NCBI RefSeq assembly: GCF_008369935.1
Contig: NZ_VTUZ01000033.1
Span: forward strand, 53,006 to 117,005
Direction: 5' to 3'
Origin: Paraburkholderia panacisoli
GTDB lineage: Bacteria > Pseudomonadota > Gammaproteobacteria > Burkholderiales > Burkholderiaceae
Length of the DNA: 64,000 bases
Part shown: one piece after another, positions 26,273-34,366 of the stretch
How positions within the stretch are numbered: position 1 is the first letter of the stretch
How the letters are laid out: each line of letters opens with the position of its first letter
Program-made: the position numbers and the translations under genes
Notes under the pieces: generated by a model
The model's database searches: none
What the model was told of the DNA's origin: nothing
The model's input: the letters and a program-made list of their open reading frames with translations, nothing else

Positions 26273-27028
26273 ATGACCGAACCCCAAGAGCAGAAACACG
26301 AGCCCACGCGTGTTGCGTGGATAGCCGGTGTCGGCGCGAGCGCCGGACTGGGCGCGGCGCTCGCGCGACGCTTCGCGCGCGAGGGCCTGACCGTTGCCGT
26401 GACCGGCCGTTCGCGCGAGCGGCTCGACGCGCTGGCCGACGAAATTCGCGGCGCTGGCGGCAACGTGATCGCATTGCCCGGCGATGTCACCAGTGAAAGC
26501 GATCTCGCCGCGATCACGCGGCAGTTGGCCAGCATAGGCACACTCGAAGTTGCCGTTTTCAATGCCGCCGCCGCGACTCGCGCGGCGACGCTCGAACTGA
26601 CCGCCGAGCAGTTTGAAGCCGCGTGGCGTGTCACGACGCTCGGCGGTTTCCTGTTCGCCCGGGCGGCGTTGCAGCCGCTGCTGGCGAGCGGGCGCGGCTC
26701 GTTGTTCTTCACCGGCGCCACGGCGTCGCTGCGGGGGCGTCCGCCTTTTGCAGCATTCGCGTCGGCGAAAGCCGGCTTGCGTTCTCTCACGCAGAGCCTC
26801 GCGCGCGAATTCGGGCCGCGCAATATCCACGTTGCGCATGTCGTGGTCGACGGCGGGATCGACGGGGAGCGTCTGCGCACGTCCGCGCCGCAACGTGTTG
26901 CCGAGCGTGGACCAGACGGCCTGCTGAATCCCGACGATATCGCCGACGCTTATTGGTTTCTGCATCGGCAGGGCCGTAGTGCATGGTCGCAGGAAATCGA
27001 TCTGCGCCCCTTCAATGAATCGTTTTAA
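26273..27028 (+). CDS. Short-chain dehydrogenase/reductase-family protein lacking the catalytic Tyr
   Basis: This protein of about 251 residues has an SDR Rossmann fold: cofactor loop AGVGASAGLGAALARRFARE, VTGRSRERL, a GDVT motif, and AVFNAAAATRA in place of NNAG. The catalytic YxxxK position reads FASAK (in PPFAAFASAKAGL), so Phe replaces Tyr and Lys is kept. The Ser region is TGATAS. This is an atypical SDR and may bind NAD(P) without normal dehydrogenase activity. GGAG 7 bases before 26273 sets the start; longer frames exist upstream. It is followed after 18 bases by the CmcJ-type gene, probably as one operon. Confidence 0.82.
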   Translation: MTEPQEQKHEPTRVAWIAGVGASAGLGAALARRFAREGLTVAVTGRSRERLDALADEIRGAGGNVIALPGDVTSESDLAAITRQLASIGTLEVAVFNAAAATRAATLELTAEQFEAAWRVTTLGGFLFARAALQPLLASGRGSLFFTGATASLRGRPPFAAFASAKAGLRSLTQSLAREFGPRNIHVAHVVVDGGIDGERLRTSAPQRVAERGPDGLLNPDDIADAYWFLHRQGRSAWSQEIDLRPFNESF

Positions 27029-27046
27029 CGTGATGAGGACTTGAAC

Positions 27047-27886
27047 ATGAGCGATGTCGTCATCGATACACCTGCAACGGCCACGGCGGTCGAAGCCGAA
27101 CTGAATTACCTTGAATTTACCGGCGAGAAGCCCGTCTCTTACCAGTACGAACCGCCGCCGGGCGTGCCGAAACGCAGCGGGGTGTACCGGCCGCATCGCG
27201 TGAAGATTTCGAATGCGCGCGTGGCGCCGCCGCCTGGCCGCTTGTCGCTCGATCGCAACGGCTTTGAACTGCATCGGCATGCGAGTGCGCTCAGCGATTT
27301 CTCGCACCCGGCGCAGATCGAAGCCGTCTACTACCCGGAGGCGGAAGCACTGCTCAAGCAGGCGACCGGAGCGAAGAGGGTGGTCGTGTTCGATCACACG
27401 CTGCGCGACGGCAAGCCTGAGCGCGGTGAAGGCGTGAGGGAGCCGGTCAAGTACATCCATAACGACCAGACGTTCGTGTCGGGGCCGCGCCGGGTGCGAG
27501 ATCATCTGCCAGCGGGAGAAGCCGAGCGGTTGTTGCAAGGCCGCGTGGCGATCGTCAACCTGTGGCGGCCCATTGGCGAGACAGTGCAATCGTCGCCGCT
27601 GGCGTTATGCGACTCGCGCAGCATCGCGCTCAACGATCTGGTCGCCTCGGACCTCGTCTATCCGGACAAGGTTGGTGAGACCTACGCGCTCGTGTTCAAC
27701 CCGCGGCACCACTGGTACTACTTTCCGCACATGACGCCGGACGAATTCCTGCTGCTGAAAATCTACGATTCGGCGGGCGATCCGATTGCACGGATGACAG
27801 CCCATTCCGCGTTTGACGATCCCACTTCCGCGCCGGACGCGCCAGCACGCCGAAGCATCGAATTGCGATCGCTGCTGTTTTTTTAA
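27047..27886 (+). CDS. CmcJ/NvfI-family oxidoreductase
   Basis: This protein of about 279 residues is related to CmcJ, the cephamycin 7-alpha-methoxylase partner, and to fungal NvfI/AsqJ-like and GA4-desaturase-like Fe/2OG oxygenases. Seen features are FDHTLRDG, YIHNDQTFVSGPRRV, the family hallmark VNLWRPIGETVQSSPLALCD, and HHWYYFPHMTPDEFLLLKIYD. The family has been linked to oxidative tailoring in secondary metabolism, and most bacterial homologues are uncharacterised. GAGG precedes the ATG at 27047. It is probably co-transcribed with the atypical SDR at 26273. Confidence 0.82.
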   Translation: MSDVVIDTPATATAVEAELNYLEFTGEKPVSYQYEPPPGVPKRSGVYRPHRVKISNARVAPPPGRLSLDRNGFELHRHASALSDFSHPAQIEAVYYPEAEALLKQATGAKRVVVFDHTLRDGKPERGEGVREPVKYIHNDQTFVSGPRRVRDHLPAGEAERLLQGRVAIVNLWRPIGETVQSSPLALCDSRSIALNDLVASDLVYPDKVGETYALVFNPRHHWYYFPHMTPDEFLLLKIYDSAGDPIARMTAHSAFDDPTSAPDAPARRSIELRSLLFF

Positions 27887-28007
27887 AGGTCCGCCTCTTC
27901 GTTATGCGCCCGACTGCTAAGCATAGCTAAAACGCTCGCTTATCCGCGCGAACCGGCATTGCTACGATGGCATATTCATCGTAGTTCACAGACCGGAATA
28001 TCAAGCC

Positions 28008-29027
28008 GTGACACTTTCTCTCTTTCGCTTGCTCGCGCGCGCGATGCTGACTTCACTGCTCGTCGTCGGTGTTGCTCACGCGCAAACCGCTGCCAGTGCT
28101 TCGGCGCCGGTGAAACTGCGTATCGGCTATCAAAAGTCGTCGACGCTCATCACGATTCTGAGAGCACGTGGCTCGCTCGAGCAGGCACTAGCGCCGCTGG
28201 GCGTGAGCATTACGTGGAATGAGTTTGCAAGCGGCTTGCCGCTGACCGAAGCGCTCAATGCGGACGCAGTCGATTTCAGTGCCGATGTCGCCGATACGGT
28301 CCCGGTTTTTGCGCAGGCCGCTCACGCACGCTTCGTGTATGTCGCACAGGAAGCACCGTCGCCTGGCGCTCAGGCCATCATCGTGAAACGCGACGGACCG
28401 CTGCATACACTCGCAGACCTGAAAGGCCAGCGCATCGCCGTGACCAAGGCCGCAGGCAGTCACTATCTGCTGCTAGCCGCGCTCGCCAAAGCGGGGCTGA
28501 CGCCGGCCGACGTGCGCATCAGCTATCTGACGCCTGCCGATGGACGGGCCGCATTCGAGCGCGGCAGCGTGGATGCGTGGATCACGTGGGACCCGTATGT
28601 CGCGGCGGTCGACCAGGCACCGCACGTGCGCATTCTGGCCAATGGCGAAGGGCTCGCTTCCTATCAACGGTACTACCTGGCGTCCAGCAACTTTGCCGCG
28701 GCCCACGTTGACGTGATCAATACCGTGTTCGCGCAGTTGACGGCGGCGGGCGTATGGGCTCGAGCCCATCCGGACGATGCGGCGAAGCTGCTGGGGCCGA
28801 TTTGGGGATTGGACGCGGCGACGATCGAGCGCGCAAATGGACGCCGCAGTTATGTCGTGCGCGCGGTGGACGCGCAGAATTTCGGTGAGCAGCAAAAGAT
28901 TGCCGATACGTTCTATCGCGCGGGTCTTTTGCCGGCGCCGGTCGATACAGGCTCGGCGCAACGCTGGAACTTCAGCACGAAGCGGGCTCAAGCCGTGCTC
29001 ACGTCGACTAGCGCTTCTGGCGGATAG
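28008..29027 (+). CDS. SsuA-type (aliphatic sulfonate/nitrate/taurine) ABC substrate-binding protein
   Basis: This 339-residue secreted protein starts at GTG with a Sec signal peptide (LLARAMLTSLLVVGVAHAQ). The mature start is VKLRIGYQKSSTLITILRAR, then ALNADAVDFSADVADTVPVF and WITWDPYVAAVDQ, as in SsuA proteins. The family binds alkanesulfonates, taurine or aromatic sulfonates. SsuB, SsuC and the FMNH2 monooxygenase SsuD are absent, so this is the third orphan binding protein in the window. It follows the CmcJ gene by 121 bases on the same strand. Whether they are linked is unclear. Confidence 0.9.
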   Translation: MTLSLFRLLARAMLTSLLVVGVAHAQTAASASAPVKLRIGYQKSSTLITILRARGSLEQALAPLGVSITWNEFASGLPLTEALNADAVDFSADVADTVPVFAQAAHARFVYVAQEAPSPGAQAIIVKRDGPLHTLADLKGQRIAVTKAAGSHYLLLAALAKAGLTPADVRISYLTPADGRAAFERGSVDAWITWDPYVAAVDQAPHVRILANGEGLASYQRYYLASSNFAAAHVDVINTVFAQLTAAGVWARAHPDDAAKLLGPIWGLDAATIERANGRRSYVVRAVDAQNFGEQQKIADTFYRAGLLPAPVDTGSAQRWNFSTKRAQAVLTSTSASGG

Positions 29028-29180
29028 GACGGTGGCAGCAGGCTAGTCATCGGGCGCGGTCCGATCTTCAAAAATAGGCAATGGGCACCGAGATGCCGCC
29101 GCGTTGATGCCCAATGATCGACGAAAGCAGCAGCGTGCATGCCGGCGCGCTGCCACGCCACCCGCGCCGCCGCCTGGCAA

Positions 29181-30926
29181 TCAACTACCGATCGAAACAT
29201 ACAACAACACCATCGGCGCCTTCGATCCACCCGGGGTCGGCGCGCGCAGCGGCACGCCATAAGTGCAGCGAAAGTCGACGAATCGCGACCACTGAAACCG
29301 CACGCCCGCGCCGACGCTGGCGAGTGAACCGCTACTGGTTTCCGCGGGCTGATCGATGCGATTCCACACATGCCCGGCATCGAAAAAAACAAAAGCTTGA
29401 ACGATCGCGCTGCTTGCGCCGAACGGCAGTCCGGGCGCGCGCAATTCGGTCTGCACGTTCCAGCCGCGATCGCCGAGCGCGACGTACGGGGTGTACCCTC
29501 GCACGCTGGACTCTCCGCCGAGTCCCATTTCTTCGCTGGGCAACAACGTGTTCGGTGTCCACTGGAATGCGCCGCTTGCGCTCAGCGTGACGCCAGCGCC
29601 GAGCGCGAACGTGCGCAGCGCGGACAGTTGCAGATACATGTAGCGAGGGGTCGCGCCTTGTCGCGCGGCGTTGAACGCGGCGTCGTCGTTCGCGCTATCC
29701 AGTGCCCCCGGACTGCCGACGAGCGTCGCCGATGCGTGCGCGGCTCCCACATCGGTCGGCTTGCTGATGTCGTAGGTCAACAGGAATTGATGCACGTGGG
29801 TGTTCGAGTTGAACACCTGAAAGCCGCCGAATTCCAGATCGTTGTTGCTGCGCTTGAAGTCGTAGCCGAACTGGATCTGCTGCGCCGTGTCGGTCGTGCC
29901 CGGCAGACGCCAGTCGTAGCGCACACTCATCTGCGCGGAGATACCGGTCTGCCCATAGCTCTCGGGCAGCCGTGGCGTGCTTTGCGCATAGACCCCGAAC
30001 AGTTCGATGCTGTCGCCCCACGGCAATGGCGCGACGTAGTTCAGCGCATGCGCGGTGAAGCGCGCGCGATCAGGCCGCCCTTCGATGTCCGGATTGCCGC
30101 TGAAGAAGTCGTTGCTCGCGGTGAATTGATAGGCAATCTGCTGGTCGAGCCCGAACAGGTTGCCGTAGCCGATGCCCGCGAAGAAGCGATCGCGGCCGAG
30201 ATCGGGCACGCCGGCGTTGTCGTAACCCGCGTTCACGCGCAGCGGCAGGCGATCTTCCGTCTGCAGGATCACGTCAGTCGAGTTCGCCGCATCGCCGGGT
30301 GTAAAGACCGCGTCCACCCGCCGATACGGGTTCGCGTTGAGCACGGTCAGTCCCGCCGACACCTCCGACTGCAGGATCGCGCCGCCGGGTTCGAGCGGCA
30401 TTTCGCGTTCGAGCAACGCGTCGGAAAAGTAGCGGTTGCCGCGAGCGCGAACCTGGCCCAGCCGGAATTCGGCGACGGCGATATGCACCACGCCCGCGCT
30501 CACGTCCTGCTCGGGCACGTAGACATCCACCAGCGGTTTGCCCGCCGCGCGATAACGCTCGACTACCGCGCGGCGGATCTCGGCAAGGCGCGCGAAGCTC
30601 AGCGGCTTGCCGAGATCGGCCTCGAAGGCGTTTAGAAATTGGGCGTCGAGTACCGGCAGATCGTTGGCGGCGATGCGTTGCGACGGCGCCAGCGCTGCTG
30701 GCGCATTGGTACCCGCGGGTTCAAAGATCAACCCTTCGAGCCTGCTAACGGCGATCTGCGCGGCTTCCGTGTCGGCTTCGGGAGACTGCTGGGGCGGCGC
30801 GCGGCGCGGCGTCGGCGGGGCAGGCTGCGGCGCGAGGTCCCGCCACGCCTGCGCCGATGCCGGAGAACACTGAACGGCGGCTGCAATACCTAGCGCGATC
30901 AGTGGACGATGCAGAGGCACGAACAC
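29181..30926 (-). CDS. TpsB outer-membrane transporter (ShlB/FhaC/HecB family)
   Basis: This protein of about 581 residues has a signal peptide (LHRPLIALGIAAAVQCSPAS), a Pro-rich N-terminal stretch, two POTRA domains (about 70-230, with VDVYVPEQDVSAGVVHI), and a C-terminal 16-strand barrel. The barrel includes the conserved GYDNAGVPDLGRDRFFAGIG and the L6-loop block GLGGESSVRGY, and the chain ends in alternating strands. It exports its partner TpsA, which lies directly upstream. The start is taken at GTG 30926, 46 bases after the TpsA stop; an ATG at 31061 would overlap TpsA by 89 bases and hide the signal peptide. Confidence 0.87.
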   Translation of the reverse strand: MFVPLHRPLIALGIAAAVQCSPASAQAWRDLAPQPAPPTPRRAPPQQSPEADTEAAQIAVSRLEGLIFEPAGTNAPAALAPSQRIAANDLPVLDAQFLNAFEADLGKPLSFARLAEIRRAVVERYRAAGKPLVDVYVPEQDVSAGVVHIAVAEFRLGQVRARGNRYFSDALLEREMPLEPGGAILQSEVSAGLTVLNANPYRRVDAVFTPGDAANSTDVILQTEDRLPLRVNAGYDNAGVPDLGRDRFFAGIGYGNLFGLDQQIAYQFTASNDFFSGNPDIEGRPDRARFTAHALNYVAPLPWGDSIELFGVYAQSTPRLPESYGQTGISAQMSVRYDWRLPGTTDTAQQIQFGYDFKRSNNDLEFGGFQVFNSNTHVHQFLLTYDISKPTDVGAAHASATLVGSPGALDSANDDAAFNAARQGATPRYMYLQLSALRTFALGAGVTLSASGAFQWTPNTLLPSEEMGLGGESSVRGYTPYVALGDRGWNVQTELRAPGLPFGASSAIVQAFVFFDAGHVWNRIDQPAETSSGSLASVGAGVRFQWSRFVDFRCTYGVPLRAPTPGGSKAPMVLLYVSIGS

Positions 30927-30972
30927 GCGTCGCGTTACGCGCGCCGGTTCGGCGGCGGACGACCCGACTCGC

Positions 30973-33228
30973 CTAGTGCGCAAGCTGCCAGCGCAGTACG
31001 GGGTGGGTGGCGCCGGCCGGCATCGCCCATACGCCATTCGGACCCAGGTCGTAGCCGGCAAAGCTCGCGGGGTTGCTCATCTGCGCGGTGGTGAGCCCGT
31101 TCGACAGCGGCAGCGTCCCGCCGCTCAAAGGCTGCCCCGTCGTTTGCGTGTTCCAGTAGACATCCGGCGCGAGGGTGCCGGAACCAAAGGCGATCACGCC
31201 GTGGGTCGCCATCAGGCGAGTCTGAACCGCACCCGTGGCGAACGACTGGCTGATCTTTCCATCGTTGATGCCGGCCAGCCCGCCGCCGAAGCCCGTCGAA
31301 TAGGTCGGGCTGACGCTGCCCGTCGCATACGACTGCATGATCGAACCCAGGTTGTAGCCCACGAGCCCGCCGTTCGCGTCGGAACCCGAGACTGTGGCGC
31401 TGCTCCACGAGCGCTCGACGGTGTTCTCGTTTCGCCCCACCAGGCCGCCGAACGTGGTGCCTTCCTGCGTCGCTTCCGCGGCCACGCCTGTCGTGTGCGC
31501 GGAGGTGATCAAGCCCTGGTTGACGCCGGCCAGAATGCCGCTGCCCAGAAAGCTCGTGCTGACCGAGCCATTCTCAACGCCCACATCACGCAGCACGCCC
31601 GCCTGTCCAACCACACCGAACAAGCCGGCCGAGTAGTCGTGACTGAAATCGGCGATCTGGATCGTGGCGTTAAGCACGCTATGCCACATGCCGTCGAACT
31701 GGCCCGTGAAGGGCGTCGCGTGATTGCCGATCGGCGTGAGCGCGACACCCGCCGCGTCGACATCCTTGCCGAGCGCGTAGTTGCCCGCCAGGTCCTGCGA
31801 AATGTTTTCCAGGTCGGTGACGTTGTTGATCAGCTTGTACGCGGTGATCTGCGTGATCTGGCCACTGCCCGGCGCGCGGGTCCACGCCGAATTGGCAAGC
31901 AGCGTGCCCGCGCTGTAGGTCCCGTTCATGTCGTATAGCGCATCGACGATCCCGGTGCTGCGCGACCAGTCAACGACGCCGTGGTTGACGACGCCGCCGC
32001 CGTTGTCGAGGCTCGCGGCGTCCGCGCGCAACGTCAGATTGCCGCTGCCCTGATTGCCGATGGTTGCGCCTTGTCTGACTGTCAGCGTGTGATAGGCCGC
32101 GAGTGTCAACGACGCGCTGCCTCGCCAGGTGATCCCCGAATTCACGTTGAGGTCGCCGCTATTGCCGCTCGCGCCCGTCGTTTGCACATCGACTGACGTG
32201 CCGTTGCCGAGGCTCGCCGAAAGCGCGCGTGCCGCCTTGCCGTCGACCGTGAACCCCGCTGTCGAGATGTTCCATTGGCCGGCCTTCACCGACGTGCCGC
32301 CTCTGGGGAAGGTCACGGTGTCCGCGCTCATGTCGACGGTGCCGCCGGTCGCCTCGATCGAACCGCCGGGCCGTACCAGACCATGGCCGGCGACCAGCCA
32401 GACGTGACCGTCGCGCGTGGCCGTGCCGGTTGCGCGGATGGCTTCGTGATTGCCGGCGAGCGCGTAGATGTTGCCGTCCATCGCTTGCAGATTGACCTGC
32501 GCGGCCCGAATCATGCCGCTATTCGACAGCAACCCGCCCGTGCCCGCCCGAACGAACACCTGCTTGCCCGACGAGGAATCCTGCAGCAGCACCTGCTGCG
32601 CGACGGCCAGTTCCGCCGTGCCGTTGGGCGCACGGACGGTGCCCGCGTTGGTCACGTCGCTTCGCGCGATGAGGAAGACGTCGCCCCCGCTCGACGCGAT
32701 GGTGCCGAGATTGACGATGCCCGCGCTCGAGTTGCCGGACAGTGTCAGAGGTCCGCCGTTCATGAAGGCGGTGGTGCTGTCCACGTCGAGTGTCGATGCG
32801 ACGAAGCGTCCATTGGTGGAAATCACGCCCTTCGGTCCGACCAGGACGCCTTGCGGGTTGATCAGGTAGACGCTGCCGCTGGCGGTGAGGGTGCCGAGAA
32901 TCGCCGAGGGCGAGCCGCCCGTCACGCGATTGAGCGTGGCGCCATTGGCGTTAGCGAAGACGACGTGATTGTTGCCGCCGATCGAAAAGCTGTCCCAGTC
33001 GACCACGCCGCGGCCGGAGCTCTGGTTGATCGTCAAGGTGGCGCCGCTGCCGCCGATCGACCCTGTTCCGCCGACGAAGTGTCCACCGGCCGGCAACGGT
33101 CCGGCCGCTCGCGCATGCAGTGGCGTGACGCAGCAAAGGACGGCGGCGGCAACGGGAAGCAGCGCGACGAGCGCGTTGCGGCGACGTACATCAGGTCCAG
33201 CATCTGATACCGGCGAAACATGGTTCAT
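30973..33228 (-). CDS. TpsA exoprotein with filamentous-haemagglutinin N-terminal (TPS) domain and GLUG repeats
   Basis: This 751-residue secreted beta-helix protein has an extended signal region (residues 1-40, VVAAAVLCC-like core) and a TPS domain starting GGHFVGGTGSIGGSG with TINQSSGRGVVDWDSFSIGG, NRVTGG and LINPQGVLVG. Long beta-helical repeats follow. The C-terminal third is rich in GLUG-type repeats (GGLVGRNENTVERSWS, GGLVGYNLGSIMQSYATGSV). It is short for a TpsA and shows no toxin, VENN or haem-binding end, so an adhesin-type role is more likely than contact inhibition. AGGAG sits 6 bases before 33228. Confidence 0.88.
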   Translation of the reverse strand: MNHVSPVSDAGPDVRRRNALVALLPVAAAVLCCVTPLHARAAGPLPAGGHFVGGTGSIGGSGATLTINQSSGRGVVDWDSFSIGGNNHVVFANANGATLNRVTGGSPSAILGTLTASGSVYLINPQGVLVGPKGVISTNGRFVASTLDVDSTTAFMNGGPLTLSGNSSAGIVNLGTIASSGGDVFLIARSDVTNAGTVRAPNGTAELAVAQQVLLQDSSSGKQVFVRAGTGGLLSNSGMIRAAQVNLQAMDGNIYALAGNHEAIRATGTATRDGHVWLVAGHGLVRPGGSIEATGGTVDMSADTVTFPRGGTSVKAGQWNISTAGFTVDGKAARALSASLGNGTSVDVQTTGASGNSGDLNVNSGITWRGSASLTLAAYHTLTVRQGATIGNQGSGNLTLRADAASLDNGGGVVNHGVVDWSRSTGIVDALYDMNGTYSAGTLLANSAWTRAPGSGQITQITAYKLINNVTDLENISQDLAGNYALGKDVDAAGVALTPIGNHATPFTGQFDGMWHSVLNATIQIADFSHDYSAGLFGVVGQAGVLRDVGVENGSVSTSFLGSGILAGVNQGLITSAHTTGVAAEATQEGTTFGGLVGRNENTVERSWSSATVSGSDANGGLVGYNLGSIMQSYATGSVSPTYSTGFGGGLAGINDGKISQSFATGAVQTRLMATHGVIAFGSGTLAPDVYWNTQTTGQPLSGGTLPLSNGLTTAQMSNPASFAGYDLGPNGVWAMPAGATHPVLRWQLAH

Positions 33229-33671
33229 CACGTCTCCTTGTCGCCTGTAGATCGCGTCGCTTGCCACGCTGGACGTGCAAAGCGCGGCGCTTCCTGCTTC
33301 CCGCTCACGTTGCTCCAACCGGCTGCACGTTCACGGGATTATCTACGACCAATCCGGACATCACAGGGTGTGATGCGGATCCAATACCAACGTTTTCGGC
33401 CTAAACATCTGCGGAATAGGACATGAGCCGGCATCGTTGCCGGACCTTGGGGAAAGCCCGCAGCCGTTCGGTGATTGCGGACATCGCCGTTCACGGGACG
33501 CAGCGTAGCATTTGCGGAGCCGATGTTGACGGAGCCTGTCATATCGGCACAGACATAAAGTTGTCCGCAAGTTTGTCGATAGCACGACAGAGAGCATGCC
33601 GCGTGCGCTGACCTGGCACGCCGCAGGACAAACAGTCACACAAGACTGCTACAGAACAAGCGAGAGGGCCG
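33229..33671. other. Intergenic region upstream of the two-partner secretion genes
   Basis: These 443 bases separate the divergent TpsA gene and the MHYT-GGDEF-EAL pseudogene. They presumably hold the tps promoter. No gene, clear palindrome or RNA was recognised. Confidence 0.4.
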
Positions 33672-34329
33672 ATGACTGGTGTCTATAACCCGCTGCTGGT
33701 CTGCCTGTCGCTGGTAGTCGCATTCCTCGCGTCCTGTACGGCCGTGGAACTGTCCGCCGGACTGAATGCGCTCGCGAGCGCGAAACGGCGGCCGCTTTGG
33801 CTTGCCGGCGGCGCCCGAGGCGTCGTCCGCCGAAGCGCTTGCCGCTGGTGCGCTGCGGCGGCTGAGCGAGGAGATCGTCGTCGATGGCTTGCCGCTGCGG
33901 GTGAGTGCAAGCATCGGCATCGCGTTTCACCCTCGCGACGGCGGCAATGCCGACGAACTGCTGCATAGCGCGGACGCGGCGATGTACGCGGCCAAGCAAA
34001 GTGGGCGCAACACGTTCTGCGTGTTCGAGGCGCAGATGAACCAGAGCGCGCTCAAGTCGCTGATCCTGCAACGCGACCTGCATCGGGCGTTGAGCGACGG
34101 CGAACTCAGCATGTCGTTCCAGCCGAAGTTCAGCGTCGCATCGCAATCAGTGACCGGTGTCGAGGCGCTGATCCGCTGGCGTCATCCCGAACTCGGCGAG
34201 ATTGCTCCGCTCGAATTCATCCCTCTCGCGGAACGGCCGTTGCCTGCGTCGGAGTTTCTGGCGTTTCTGCGTTGCTCCGCGGACCGGATCGTGGGCGCCG
34301 GGAGTGCCTGCGCAGCGCCCGCGGGATGA
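33672..34329 (+). pseudogene. Collapsed MHYT-GGDEF-EAL cyclic-di-GMP signalling gene
   Basis: The start is intact: GAGAGG then ATG, TGVYNPLLVCLSLVVAFLAS, and a membrane helix ending in WLAGGA, which is the MHYT domain opening. Near 33806-33815 the frame changes and the sequence jumps to the end of a GGDEF domain (VSASIGIAFHPRDGGNADEL, then HSADAAMYAAKQSGRNTF). It continues into the beginning of an EAL domain (SFQPKFSVASQSVTGVEAL, IRWRHPELGEI) and breaks off near 34237; the residual frame stops at 34327-34329. Most MHYT repeats, the GGDEF active site and most of EAL are missing. It cannot make or degrade c-di-GMP. Confidence 0.88.
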
Positions 34330-34366
34330 CGAGCGCGCCGCCAGAACAATCGGATGGGGGTTCGAA

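Noticed and set aside
28988..29392. Minus-strand frame covering the gap between the SsuA-type gene and tpsB
   Set aside because: It overlaps the ends of two well-supported genes in other frames and has no ribosome site or motif.
29370..30635. 421-codon open frame on the plus strand opposite tpsB
   Set aside because: It is a shadow of the high-GC tpsB gene: composition is Arg/Ala/Val rich without domains, and the minus strand has a full POTRA-barrel protein.
30976..33207. Two long plus-strand frames opposite tpsA
   Set aside because: They lack any motif, while the minus strand encodes the TPS domain and GLUG repeats. Antisense openness follows from GC-rich codon use.
30973..33228. Contact-dependent inhibition (CdiA) system
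   Set aside because: TpsA is short, has no VENN or toxin end, and no small immunity gene follows it.
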